Notes: a model not told the origin generated them from the sequence alone. A stretch of DNA of 64,000 nt from Cellulomonas taurus (GCF_012931845.1 NZ_CP051884.1:372001-436000); one strand, 5' to 3'; positions 29,927 to 38,700 are shown, numbered from the stretch's first letter. Program-made: numbers and translations.

Positions 29927-31231
29927 GTGAGTATCCCCCGTCCGCGCACACCCCGGGGTGAGCGTGGCCCGGTCGACCCGGTCGTGGCACGCGCCCGGTG
30001 GTTGCTGCTCGGCCTGTTCATGCTGACCGGGCTGATGTTCTCCTCCTGGCTCGCCCGCATCCCCGCGGTCCGCACGGCGCTCGGGATGAGCGAGGCCGAA
30101 CTGGGCGGCATCCTGATCGCCGGGTCCATCGGCTCGCTGGCCACCGTCTCCCTGGCCGGGTGGATGGTCACCCGGTTCGGCGGTCGCGTGGTGCTGTACC
30201 TGTCGACGGCCGCATTCTCGCTCGCCTATGTGCTGATCGGGCTGGGGCCGACCTTCCACTCGGTGCCGGTGCTCGCGGTGGGCATCTTCCTGTCCGGCGC
30301 CGCCTTCGCCCTGGGCAACGTGCCGCTGAACGTGGAGACCGCCGCGGTGGAGCGACGGCTCGGGCGCACGGTGCTGCCGCAGTTCCACGCGGCGTTCTCG
30401 ATCGGTTCGGTCGTCGGCTCCGGGATCGGCGCGCTGGCGGCGCACGCGCAGGTGCCGCTGCTGGTGCAGTTCACCGTGACCGCCGTGGTCGGCGCCGTGT
30501 GGCGGCTCGCATCGGTGCCCGGCGCGGTGCTCGACTCCCTGCCGCCCGACCCCGCACGCCGGGCCGAGGCCCGGGCCGCCCGTGGTCCGCGCACCCTGCG
30601 GCTTCGTGGCGTGCGACGCACCGCCCGACCGGGCTCCGCGCTGCACGCCTGGCGCGAGCCGCGCACCCTGCTGATCGGCGTGGTCATCATGTCCGCCGCC
30701 CTGTCCGAGGGATCGGCGAACGACTGGCTCGCCCTCGCGGTGGTCGACGGCTTCGAGCAGACCGAGGCGATCGGTGCGGCGATGTTCGGGGTGTTCGTCG
30801 GCGCGATGACCGCCGTCCGGCTGCTCGGCACCACCCTGATCGACCGCTACGGCCGGGTGACCGTGCTGCGCACCTCCGGTGTGGTGTCCCTGCTTGGCCT
30901 GGTGCTCTTCGGCTTCGCGCCCTCGCTGCCGCTGGCCGCCGTCGGCATCGTGCTGTGGGGCTTCGGCGCCGCGCTCACCGTGCCGATCGGGATCGCCGCC
31001 GCCTCCGACGACCCGCTGCAGGCGGCGGCCCGAGTGTCGGTGGTCTCCTCCTTCAGCTCCACCGCCTCCCTGGCTGCCCCGCCGCTGCTCGGCCTGGCCG
31101 CCGAGGCGATGGGTGCCCGGCACGCCCTGCTGCTGATCACCGTGTCGATGGTGACCAGCGTGCTGCTGGCCCGGGTGGTCGCTCGCCAGGAACAGCCGGC
31201 ACCTGCCACCCTCGAACCCGCCACCCCCTGA
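29927..31231 (+). CDS. MFS transporter (YbjJ/FucP-like), first of a tandem pair
   Basis: The 434-residue protein has twelve predicted helices and begins its core with LMFSSWLARIPAVRTALGMSEAELGGILIAGSIGSLATVSLAGWMVTRFGGR, the pattern of YbjJ-like sugar/drug porters. A basic, Pro/Arg-rich loop separates the two halves near residues 205-240. GTG 29927 is selected because CCAGGAG lies six bases upstream; an ATG at 29891 would add 12 residues. Likely controlled by the adjacent LacI regulator, hence perhaps a sugar or sugar-derivative carrier; the substrate is not determinable. Confidence 0.82.
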   Translation: MSIPRPRTPRGERGPVDPVVARARWLLLGLFMLTGLMFSSWLARIPAVRTALGMSEAELGGILIAGSIGSLATVSLAGWMVTRFGGRVVLYLSTAAFSLAYVLIGLGPTFHSVPVLAVGIFLSGAAFALGNVPLNVETAAVERRLGRTVLPQFHAAFSIGSVVGSGIGALAAHAQVPLLVQFTVTAVVGAVWRLASVPGAVLDSLPPDPARRAEARAARGPRTLRLRGVRRTARPGSALHAWREPRTLLIGVVIMSAALSEGSANDWLALAVVDGFEQTEAIGAAMFGVFVGAMTAVRLLGTTLIDRYGRVTVLRTSGVVSLLGLVLFGFAPSLPLAAVGIVLWGFGAALTVPIGIAAASDDPLQAAARVSVVSSFSSTASLAAPPLLGLAAEAMGARHALLLITVSMVTSVLLARVVARQEQPAPATLEPATP

Positions 31232-31247
31232 TCCGAGAGCCTGGACG

Positions 31248-32459
31248 ATGACGACCACCCACCCGCAGGTCCGTGCCGCCTCCTTCGCCGTGTTCGCGGT
31301 CTTCGTGCTCAACGGCGCGAACTTCTCCAGCTGGGCGGCCCGACTGCCCGCGGTCCGGGACGGTCTGGACCTGCAACCCGCGCAGATGGGTCTGCTGCTG
31401 CTGATCGGCTCGCTCGGGTCGATCGTCGCCCTGCCGCTGTCCGGGCTGATCGTGACCCGGCTCGGTGCGGCGCGGACCGTGCTGACCTTCGCCCTGGTGA
31501 ACGCCTGCGGCTACCTGCTCGCCGCGCTCGGCGTCGGACTGGGACAGGTCCCGGTGGTCGCCGCCGCCCTGGTGCTGTGCGGCATCGGCACCGGGGTGTG
31601 GGACGCGTCGATGAACCTGGAGGGCGCGCTGGTCGAACAGCGGCTCGGCCGGACCGTGATGCCGCGGTACCACGCCGGGTTCTCGGTCGGCACGGTGGCA
31701 GCCGCCGGGATCGCCGCCCTCGCGGCCGCCGCGCGGGTGCCGGTGTGGATCCACCTGCCGCTGGTGGTCCTGGTCACCACGGTCGGTGTGTTCTTCGCGG
31801 TGCGGAAGTTCCTGCCCGTCGACCACGCCGAGACCGGGACGGTGGCCGCCGACGGGCCGAAGCAGTCGGTCTTCGCCGCCTGGCTGGAGCCCCGCACGCT
31901 GCTGATCGGCCTGGTGGTCCTGGCGGCCGCCCTCACCGAGGGTGCCGGGAACGACTGGTTGAGCCTGGCGGTGGTGGACGGCTTCGCGCAGAGCGACACG
32001 GTCGGCGCGGTGTCCTTCGGCATCTTCGTGGCGGCGATGACCGCGATGCGCTTCCTCGGCACCGGGCTGCTGGACCGGTTCGGCCGGGTCGTGGTGCTGC
32101 GGCTGTGTGCCGGGCTGGCGCTGGTCGGCCTGCTGATCTTCGGCCTGGTGCCCACCGACATGCTCTGGCTCGCGGTGATCGGGGCGGTGCTGTGGGGGAT
32201 GGGTGCCGCCCTCGGCTTCCCGGTCGGGATGAGCGCCGCCTCCGACGACCCGCTGCGGGCGGCGGCCCGGGTGTCAGTGGTCTCGACCATCGGCTACACC
32301 GCGTTCCTGGCCGGTCCGCCGCTGCTCGGTCTGCTCGCCGACCACGTGGGTTACCGGCACGCACTGCTGGTGATCGCGGCGCCGATCGTCATCGGACTGC
32401 TCGTGGTGAAGGTCGCCGCCCCGCCGGTCACCGCCAAGACGCCTACCGTAGGGGCATGA
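31248..32459 (+). CDS. MFS transporter (YbjJ/FucP-like), second of the pair
   Basis: This 403-residue protein is a paralogue of the preceding gene: NFSSWAARLPAVRDGLDLQPAQMGLLLLIGSLGSIVALPLSGLIVTRLGA matches its partner closely, as do the second-half motifs GNDWLSLAVVDGF and SAASDDPLRAAARVSVVSTIG. The gap between them is 16 nt and there is no strong ribosome site. Two similar carriers in one transcript could transport related substrates or work as import and export. Its stop overlaps the murB ATG. Confidence 0.82.
   Translation: MTTTHPQVRAASFAVFAVFVLNGANFSSWAARLPAVRDGLDLQPAQMGLLLLIGSLGSIVALPLSGLIVTRLGAARTVLTFALVNACGYLLAALGVGLGQVPVVAAALVLCGIGTGVWDASMNLEGALVEQRLGRTVMPRYHAGFSVGTVAAAGIAALAAAARVPVWIHLPLVVLVTTVGVFFAVRKFLPVDHAETGTVAADGPKQSVFAAWLEPRTLLIGLVVLAAALTEGAGNDWLSLAVVDGFAQSDTVGAVSFGIFVAAMTAMRFLGTGLLDRFGRVVVLRLCAGLALVGLLIFGLVPTDMLWLAVIGAVLWGMGAALGFPVGMSAASDDPLRAAARVSVVSTIGYTAFLAGPPLLGLLADHVGYRHALLVIAAPIVIGLLVVKVAAPPVTAKTPTVGA
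32444..32449 (+). promoter_or_regulatory. -10 element TACCGT for leaderless murB
   Basis: TACCGT followed by six bases (AGGGGC) and then the murB ATG at 32456. This would give murB a promoter of its own inside the 3' end of the MFS gene, separating cell-wall synthesis from LacI control. Confidence 0.5.
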
Positions 32460-33544
32460 CCGTCAGCACCCGCAGCGCCGCCCTCGCCGATCTGACCACC
32501 CTGCGGGTGGGCGGCCCGGTGCGGGAACTGGTCGAGACCGACACCGAGCAGGAGTTCATCGACGCGATCCGGGCGGCGGATGCCGACGGCACCCCGCTGC
32601 TGGTGATCGGCGGCGGATCGAACCTGCTGGTGGACGACGCGGGCTTCGACGGCATCGTGGTGCGGGACACCCGGCAGGGCTTCACCGTGCCGGACCACTC
32701 GGCCTGCGCCGGGATCACGATGACCGTCCCGGCCGGGACCCGGTGGGACGACGTGGTCGAGCACTGCGCCGGGGTGCGGCTCAAGGGCATCGAGGCGCTG
32801 TCCGGCATCCCGGGTTCCACCGGGGCGACCCCGGTGCAGAACGTCGGCGCCTACGGCCAAGAGGTCTCCGAGACGATCGCGACCGTCCGAGTGTGGGACC
32901 GGGAGCGCTCGCGGGTGCGGACCCTGCCGCTGTTCGACCTGAAGTTCGGCTACCGGACGTCCCTGCTGAAGCAGTCGATGCTGGCCGGACCGGACGACCC
33001 CGCGGCGCCCTGGTACCCCACCCCGCGCTACGTGGTGCTGGACGTGACCTTCCAGCTCCGGGTGGCGCAGCTGTCCGAGCCGATCCGGTACGCCGAACTC
33101 GCCCGCACCCTGGGCATCGCGGTCGGGGAGCGGGCGCCGCTGCCGGAGGTGCGGGCGGCGGTGCTCGGGCTGCGTACGGGCAAGGGGATGGTGCTGGACG
33201 CCGACGACCCGGACACCCACTCGGCCGGGTCCTTCTTCACCAACCCGGTGCTGACCGAGGCGGAGGCGGCCGCCCTGCCCGATGACGCGCCGCGGTTCCC
33301 CGCCGGTGACGGGCTGATCAAGACCAGCGCCGCCTGGCTGATCGAGCACGCCGGCTTCGGCAAGGGCTACGGGATGCCTGGGCCCGCCGCACTGTCCACC
33401 AAGCACACCCTGGCGCTGACCAACCGGGGCGGGGCGACGTCGGGCGACCTGCTCACCCTGGCCCGGACGATCCGCGAGGGCGTGACGGAGCGGTTCGGGA
33501 TCACCCTGGTGCCGGAACCGGTGCTGGTCGGCACCGCGCTCTGA
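32456..33544 (+). CDS. murB: UDP-N-acetylenolpyruvoylglucosamine reductase
   Basis: MurB reduces UDP-GlcNAc-enolpyruvate to UDP-MurNAc with NADPH and FAD, an early cytoplasmic step in peptidoglycan synthesis. FAD-binding motifs GGGSNLLVDDAGFDG and IEALSGIPGSTGATPVQNVGAYGQEV are present, and the catalytic serine motif SAGSFFTNPVL identifies the enzyme. At 362 residues it is a type I (E. coli-like) protein. ATG 32456 overlaps the MFS stop; the frame is open far upstream as a shadow. Confidence 0.95.
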   Translation: MTVSTRSAALADLTTLRVGGPVRELVETDTEQEFIDAIRAADADGTPLLVIGGGSNLLVDDAGFDGIVVRDTRQGFTVPDHSACAGITMTVPAGTRWDDVVEHCAGVRLKGIEALSGIPGSTGATPVQNVGAYGQEVSETIATVRVWDRERSRVRTLPLFDLKFGYRTSLLKQSMLAGPDDPAAPWYPTPRYVVLDVTFQLRVAQLSEPIRYAELARTLGIAVGERAPLPEVRAAVLGLRTGKGMVLDADDPDTHSAGSFFTNPVLTEAEAAALPDDAPRFPAGDGLIKTSAAWLIEHAGFGKGYGMPGPAALSTKHTLALTNRGGATSGDLLTLARTIREGVTERFGITLVPEPVLVGTAL

Positions 33545-33578
33545 CCCCACCGGCACGGGCCGGCTGCTCCGGGCGCCC

Positions 33579-33850
33579 GGCTGACCCGCCCGGTTGGGCC
33601 CGGCGCCCGGCTGACCCGCGCGCCCGTCTGGCCCGGCCCGGCTGACCCGGCCCGGCTGACCCGCGCGCCCGTCTGGCCCGGCCCAGTTGGCCCGGCCCGG
33701 CTGACCCGCGCGCACGTCTGACCCGGCCCGGCCCGGCCCGGCTGGCCCGGCCCGGCTGACCCGAGCGCCCGGCTGGCCCGGCCCGGCTGGCCCGGCCCGC
33801 CCTCCGCCACCCGGCCCGCCCTCCCCGCCGCCCGGCCCGCCCCCCGCCGC
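33579..33850. repeat. GC-rich 45-bp tandem repeat with degenerate flanks
   Basis: Three clear units start at 33608, 33653 and 33698, each opening CGGCTGACCCGCGCGC, with the first two nearly identical over about 31 bases. Degenerate CGGCCCGGCTGGCCC copies extend on both sides to about 33850. After it come a copy of the 19262-19452 repeat (about 33852-33872) and two copies of AACTGCCGAACTCG (33887 and 33907). The 33545-34023 gap between convergent genes holds no convincing gene. Confidence 0.7.
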
Positions 33851-34023
33851 CCGAGGTCGGTACTTCCCGCCACATGAAGCCCCGCTAACTGCCGAACTCG
33901 GGGGCGAACTGCCGAACTCGCCGGTGGACGTGATGGACGCGGTGGGCGCGGTGGGCGCGGACTTCGCGGGGGCGGTGGTCTGCGCGGGCGGTGGGCGGGG
34001 CGTTGGGGTGCGGTGGGCGAGGG

Positions 34024-35055
34024 TCAGGGGGAGCTGAGCCAGGTGTCGACCCCGGCGAGCAGGCGGTCGCGGGTGGCGTCCGAGGCGCGGGACGCGCGGA
34101 TGGACGACCGTGCCAGGTCGGCCAGCTGCTCGTCGGTGAAGCCGTGCACCTCGCGCGCCGTCGCGTACTGCTCGACCAGGCGGCTGCCGAACAGCAGCGG
34201 GTCGTCGGCGCCGAGGGCGATCTGCGCCCCGGCGTCGACCAGCGCGCGCAGCGGCACCGACTCCGGGTCCGGGTAGACCCCGAGCGAGACGTTCGACGCC
34301 GGGCACACCTCGAGGGCGATCCCGGCGTCGACCACCCGGTGCAGCAGGTCCGGGTCCTCGCTCGACCGCACGCCGTGTCCGAGACGATCCGGGTGCAGGT
34401 GGTCCAGTACCTCGGTGACGTGCGAGGGCCCGAGCAGCTCTCCGCCGTGCGGCACGGAGGCCAGCCCCGCGCGCCGGGCGATGGCGAAGGCGGCGCCGAA
34501 CTCGGCCGTGTCACCACGCCGCTCGTCGTTGCTCAGTCCGAAGCCGATCACCTCGCCCGGTCCGTCCCCGGCGTGGCGGGCCGCCAGCCGGGCCAGGGTG
34601 CGGGCGTCCATCGGGTGCCGCATCCGGGAGGCCGCCACGATCACCCCGACCTCGGTGCCGGTGTCCTGCCAGGCCGAGCGGGCCTCGTCCAGCACGATCT
34701 CCAGGGCCGGGGTGATGCCACCGACCCCGGCGGCGTAGGAGGTGGGGTCGACCTGGATCTCCAGCCGCCCGGAGCCCTCCGCCGCGTCGTCCACCGCCGC
34801 CTCGCGCACGATCCGGCGCAGATCCGCCTCGCCCCGCACGCAGGCGCGGGCCGCGTCGTACAGCCGCTGGAACCGGAACCAGCCGCGTTCGTCGGCCGGG
34901 ACCCGCAGCCCGACCCCGTCCAGCAGGGTCGCGGGCAGCCGCACCCCGCGTTCGGCGGCCATCTCGGCCAGGGTGGACACGCGCATGGACCCGGTGAAGT
35001 GCAGGTGCAGGTGCGCCTTCGGCAGCAGCGCGAGGTCTCGCATCCACTGGATCAT
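34024..35055 (-). CDS. add: Adenosine deaminase family protein
   Basis: The 343-residue amidohydrolase likely converts adenosine to inosine in purine salvage. The metal-binding HxH is H17/H19 in KAHLHLHFTGS; later motifs are PHGGELLGP, DRLGHGVRSSEDPDLL, VCPASNVSLGVYPD and LGADDPLLFGSRLVEQY, which supply the remaining zinc and catalytic residues. Typical ADA has LDG where this has FTG, a variant common in actinobacteria, so the substrate could be a related aminopurine. ATG 35055 begins six bases after the upstream kinase stop; a second in-frame ATG is at 35043. It is the last gene of a minus-strand operon with signalling and ABC genes. Confidence 0.8.
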   Translation of the reverse strand: MIQWMRDLALLPKAHLHLHFTGSMRVSTLAEMAAERGVRLPATLLDGVGLRVPADERGWFRFQRLYDAARACVRGEADLRRIVREAAVDDAAEGSGRLEIQVDPTSYAAGVGGITPALEIVLDEARSAWQDTGTEVGVIVAASRMRHPMDARTLARLAARHAGDGPGEVIGFGLSNDERRGDTAEFGAAFAIARRAGLASVPHGGELLGPSHVTEVLDHLHPDRLGHGVRSSEDPDLLHRVVDAGIALEVCPASNVSLGVYPDPESVPLRALVDAGAQIALGADDPLLFGSRLVEQYATAREVHGFTDEQLADLARSSIRASRASDATRDRLLAGVDTWLSSP

Positions 35056-35061
35056 GCCTGA

Positions 35062-36060
35062 TCAGACGGCCAGTGTCCCATCGGCGAGCAGGCGCAGGTG
35101 GGTCGGCCCACCGGATCGGGCGGCCACGAGCGCCTCCTGCACCCCGCGCAGCAGCACGACCTCGGTGTCCCGGCTGACCGGCGTGGCGGGGAAGTCCACC
35201 GTGACCTCGATCCCGGTCTCCGCGCGGAACCGCCCCAACAGCCGGTCCAGGGCGTCGGACAGCCCACCGTCGTCCAGCGCCGGGCTGCCGAAGGCGGCGA
35301 CCAGGGCCCGGGACTCGGCCAGCCCCGCGCGGGCGACCCGTTCGAGGTCGACCGCCGTGCTGCGGGCCTGCGCCTCGTCCCCGGAACGACCGGCCTGGGC
35401 GAGCAGCACGATGCTGGTGAACCCCTGGGCGAGCGTGTCGTGCACCTGCTGGGCCACCCGCTCCCGTTCCGCCAGCACCCCGGCCTCGTGCTGGGCGCGG
35501 GCCGAGGCGGCCCGGGTCTGCTCCAGCTCCGTGATCAGCAGGGCGAGCACCTCGTTCTCCTCCGCCATCCGGGTGAGCCAGAAGCCGAGCGCGACCGAGA
35601 ACCCGAAGCCGACCAGGTACTGCCCGGCGAGCTGGGCGATCTCCATCCCGTGCGGCTCGGCCCGCCAGACGTTCGCCAGCGCCACGCTGACCGTGAGCAC
35701 GATGGACCCGATCGTGCCGCCGAGCAGTCCGGTGGAGAAGTACCAGACCTGGGCGAAGCCGAGGAACAGCAGGATCGACCCGAGCGAGTTCACCGCGGTG
35801 CACAGCGACACCACGATCACCAGCAGCACCAGGTAGGCGCCGATCAGCCGCTGGTCGCCCCGGCGTGCCCCCGGTCGCGCCAGGGTCAGGTAGCCGATCA
35901 GCAGCACGAGCAGCAGCCCGATCGCCGTCGCCCGCTCGGTCGCGGAGCTGCCGCCGAAGCCCATGGACGCCGCGCTCAGGGCGAGCAGGGCGTAGCAGCC
36001 GGCGTCCCAGCCGGGCAGGGTGTGCCGCCAGAAGGTCAACCGCTCCGGGGTCTGGCTCAC
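35062..36060 (-). CDS. Sensor histidine kinase-like protein lacking the ATPase domain
   Basis: The 332-residue protein has about five transmembrane helices (residues 20-165), a coiled linker and a HisKA_3-type dimerisation domain with the phospho-acceptor H207 in ERVAQQVHDTLAQGF. It ends at LLRGVQEALVAARSGG...LLADGTLAV. The intact paralogue in this operon has EALHNVRRHAG here and goes on with DDGTG and GVGLRG; this protein has lost the N-box asparagine and the G-boxes. No continuation exists in another frame because the deaminase starts six bases later. It probably cannot bind ATP and may act as a modulator of the adjacent kinase. The GTG start overlaps the regulator stop. Confidence 0.8.
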   Translation of the reverse strand: MSQTPERLTFWRHTLPGWDAGCYALLALSAASMGFGGSSATERATAIGLLLVLLIGYLTLARPGARRGDQRLIGAYLVLLVIVVSLCTAVNSLGSILLFLGFAQVWYFSTGLLGGTIGSIVLTVSVALANVWRAEPHGMEIAQLAGQYLVGFGFSVALGFWLTRMAEENEVLALLITELEQTRAASARAQHEAGVLAERERVAQQVHDTLAQGFTSIVLLAQAGRSGDEAQARSTAVDLERVARAGLAESRALVAAFGSPALDDGGLSDALDRLLGRFRAETGIEVTVDFPATPVSRDTEVVLLRGVQEALVAARSGGPTHLRLLADGTLAV

Positions 36061-36698
36061 GGTCGGGGCAGCAATCCGCGTTCCAGGGCGACGGTGACCG
36101 CGCGGGTCCGGTCGTCCACGCCGAGTTTGGCGAACACCCGCAGCAGGTGGGTCTTCACGGTGGCCTCGGCGATGAACAGCTCTGCGCCGATGGCGGCGTT
36201 CGACAGCCCTCGGGACACCGCCGCCAGCACCTCGATCTCGCGCGGGGTCGGACGCTCGGCGTCCCCGCCGCGCATCTGCTGCACCAGTCGGGAGGCCACC
36301 GACGGTGACAGGGCCGTCTCGCCCCGGGCTGCACCCCGGACCCCCGCCACCAGTTGGTCGCGCGGGGTGTCCTTCAACAGGTACCCGGTGGCCCCGGCCT
36401 CCACCGCGCGCAGGATGTCGGCGTCGGTCTCGTAGGTGGTCAGCACCAGCACCCGGACCCCGGGCACCTCGGCGACGATCCTGGCGGTGGCGGCGGCACC
36501 GTCCAGCACCGGCATCCGCAGGTCCATCAGCACCAGATCGGGCAGCAGCTCGGCGGCGGCCGCCACCGCGGCGGCACCGTCCGGCACCTCACCGACGACC
36601 TCGATGTCCGGTTCCACCGCCAGCATCCCGGCCAGGCCGGACCGCACCACGGGGTGGTCGTCGGCCAGCAGCACCCGGATCCGGTCCTCGGCATTCAT
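36057..36698 (-). CDS. NarL/LuxR-type response regulator
   Basis: The 213-residue regulator has an N-terminal receiver domain (D13-D14, phospho-acceptor D59 in LVLMDLRMP, K109 in YLLKDT) and a C-terminal LuxR helix-turn-helix (TPREIEVLAAVSRGLSNAAIGAELFIAEATVKTHLLRVFAKLGV). It lies between two kinase genes and overlaps both. It probably controls the adjacent ABC-2 exporter, a common pairing for kinases of this type. The ATG at 36698 overlaps the kinase stop by four bases. Confidence 0.93.
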   Translation of the reverse strand: MNAEDRIRVLLADDHPVVRSGLAGMLAVEPDIEVVGEVPDGAAAVAAAAELLPDLVLMDLRMPVLDGAAATARIVAEVPGVRVLVLTTYETDADILRAVEAGATGYLLKDTPRDQLVAGVRGAARGETALSPSVASRLVQQMRGGDAERPTPREIEVLAAVSRGLSNAAIGAELFIAEATVKTHLLRVFAKLGVDDRTRAVTVALERGLLPRP

Positions 36699-37879
36699 CC
36701 TGCGGTCTCCCTCATCGGTAGCTCGGCCAGCACCCGGACCCCGGGGTCGGTGTTCTCGATCAGCAGCGTGCCCCCGGCGGCGGTGATCCGCTGGCGCATC
36801 CCGCGCAACCCGACCCCGTCGGCGCTGCCGGGTGCCAGCCCGGTGCCGTCGTCCTGCACCGCCAACCGGACGTGCTGGTCGGCGGCGGTCAGCCGCAGGG
36901 CGACCCGGGTGGCGCCGGCGTGCCGCCGCACGTTGTGCAGCGCCTCCTGGGCGGTGCGCAGCAGGACGACCTGCAGCTCCCGGTCCTCCGGCGGCTCACC
37001 GTCGATCGTCAGGTCCACCCGCAGGCCGGTCTCGGTGCGGGTCCGCTCGGCGATCCGGTGCAGCGCGCCGGGCAGGTCCTCGGACAACAGGCCGGACGGG
37101 CCGAAGGCGGCGACCAGCGACCGGGCCTCGGCCAGGTTCTCGCGGGCGACCGACTCGATCTGCTCCAGGCGCGCGGTCGCCCGGCCGTCGTCGACCTGGG
37201 CGGTCTGCGCCAGCATCACCACGCTGGTGAAGCCCTGGGCCAGGGTGTCGTGGATCTCCTGCGCCACTCGCGCCCGCTCGGCCAGCACCCCGGCAGCGTG
37301 GTGCCCGGCCGCCAGCTCGGCCTCCGCCGCACGCAGGCGGCCCAGCAGTTCCTCGCGCTGCTCCCGGGACCGTCCGATCCGGGTCAGCCACCAGCCCATC
37401 ACCACGGAGAACAGCAGCCCGATCCCGAGCTGACCCACCAGCTCCGGCAGGTCGGTGGCCCGCAACGACTGCCCGGTGAACACCGAGACCGCCACCGCCA
37501 CGGTCAGGGCCGCACACCAGGCGATCCCGGACCGCATCGACGGGGTGAGCAACCAGATCTGGGAGAAGCCGACGAACAGCAGCAGTGTGCCCAGCGAGCT
37601 GGCACCCGAGGCGGTCGCCACCACGAGGACCAGCAGCACCAGGTACACCCGCACCCGGACCTGGTCGCCGGTCAGCAGGCCACGACGGCCGAGCACCGGG
37701 TACGCGATCATCAGCAGCGCGATCGCCGCCACCGACCACAGCACCGGCCGCGGCTCGGCCGCCTCGGCGACCAGCATCGAGGCAGCCGACAGGGTGGTGA
37801 GCACGTAGAACGCCGCGTCCCAGCCGCGCGGCATGCTGAGGACGTCGTCCTCGGGCGCGGGCTGGTCGGCGGCGTTCAT
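36695..37879 (-). CDS. Sensor histidine kinase, HisKA_3 family (intact)
   Basis: The 394-residue kinase has about five membrane helices (residues 22-165), the phospho-acceptor H210 in ERARVAQEIHDTLAQGFTSV, and a complete ATPase domain: N-box EALHNVRRHA (N316), DDGTG at 343-347 and GVGLRGMRQRI near 355-365. The short loops between helices suggest sensing within the membrane, as in DesK or LiaS types. ATG 37879 is chosen because the upstream part of the frame overlaps the permease gene. Neighbours suggest that it senses envelope stress or a drug and switches on the exporter. Confidence 0.9.
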   Translation of the reverse strand: MNAADQPAPEDDVLSMPRGWDAAFYVLTTLSAASMLVAEAAEPRPVLWSVAAIALLMIAYPVLGRRGLLTGDQVRVRVYLVLLVLVVATASGASSLGTLLLFVGFSQIWLLTPSMRSGIAWCAALTVAVAVSVFTGQSLRATDLPELVGQLGIGLLFSVVMGWWLTRIGRSREQREELLGRLRAAEAELAAGHHAAGVLAERARVAQEIHDTLAQGFTSVVMLAQTAQVDDGRATARLEQIESVARENLAEARSLVAAFGPSGLLSEDLPGALHRIAERTRTETGLRVDLTIDGEPPEDRELQVVLLRTAQEALHNVRRHAGATRVALRLTAADQHVRLAVQDDGTGLAPGSADGVGLRGMRQRITAAGGTLLIENTDPGVRVLAELPMRETAG

Positions 37880-37899
37880 CGTGCTCAGTGTGCCGGAGG

Positions 37900-38700
37900 T
37901 CAGCTGTCGCCCCGGCGCTGCCACCGGAAGGTGCGCACCCCGATCACCAGGCCGATCACCAGCCACACCACGAGCACCAGTGCGACCAGGCCCAGCTCCC
38001 ACGACCCGGCGGGTTCCAGTGCCGCCGCGCCGTCCGGCAGGAACACCGACCGCATCCCCTGCGCCATCCACTTCAGCGGGAAGATCGAGGAGACTTCCTG
38101 CATCCAGCTGGGCAGCTGGAAGAAGCTGAAGAACACGCCGGAGATGAACTGCAGGACCAGCACCACCGGTGTCACGACCGCGCTCGCGGACTTGGCGGAC
38201 CGGGGCAGCGAGGAGAAGCCGACGCCGCAGATCGTGCCGGTGGCGGTGCCGAGCAGGAAGACCCAGGCCAGGGTGAACCAGCGCTCCGGGCTGTCCGGCA
38301 GACTCACATCGAACAGCAACGCCGCCACCGCCAGCAGCAACGCCAGCTGGACCAGCGAGGTGACGAGCACCTGCCCGACCTTGCCCAGGAAGTACGACGC
38401 CGGGGGCAGCGGGGTGCCGCGCAGCCGCTTCAGTCCGCCCCGGTCCCGTTCGGCCGCGATGTCCAGCGCCATCGACTGGAAGGAGCTGAGCAGGATGCCG
38501 GTGGCGATCATCCCGGGCAGGAAGTACTGCGCGAACGGGATGTCGTCCCCGACGGTCGCCCCGCCCTGGCCGAAGACCGTGGCGAAGATCGCCAGCATGA
38601 TCACCGGGTAGGCGAAGATGAAGATCACCGCGTCGCGCTCGCGGAAGAAGCTGCGCACCTCGTAGCGGGTGCGCTGCCAGCCCAGTCGCATCGTGGTCAT
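37900..38700 (-). CDS. ABC-2 type transporter permease
   Basis: The 266-residue membrane protein has six hydrophobic helices and ABC-2 family features: a basic cytoplasmic N-terminus (LGWQRTRYEVRSFFRERDAVIFIFAYPVIML) and AAERDRGGLKRLRGTPLPPASYFLGK before the third helix. It forms the channel of an exporter with the ATPase encoded just upstream. Its ATG overlaps the ATPase stop; its stop is 20 bases before the kinase start. The substrate is unknown; drug or lipid export is typical. Confidence 0.88.
   Translation of the reverse strand: MTTMRLGWQRTRYEVRSFFRERDAVIFIFAYPVIMLAIFATVFGQGGATVGDDIPFAQYFLPGMIATGILLSSFQSMALDIAAERDRGGLKRLRGTPLPPASYFLGKVGQVLVTSLVQLALLLAVAALLFDVSLPDSPERWFTLAWVFLLGTATGTICGVGFSSLPRSAKSASAVVTPVVLVLQFISGVFFSFFQLPSWMQEVSSIFPLKWMAQGMRSVFLPDGAAALEPAGSWELGLVALVLVVWLVIGLVIGVRTFRWQRRGDS

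Noticed and set aside
33579-33850. CRISPR array
   Set aside because: The units are contiguous and degenerate with no unique spacers, and no cas genes are present.
33367-33873. Collagen-like Gly-Pro-Arg repeat protein on the minus strand
   Set aside because: It overlaps the 3' end of murB and arises from the 45-bp DNA repeat; there is no ribosome site.
35062-35110. Frameshift restoring the ATPase domain of the truncated histidine kinase
   Set aside because: Only six bases separate its stop from the deaminase start, and no DDGTG-like or GLRG-like segment is readable in another frame there.
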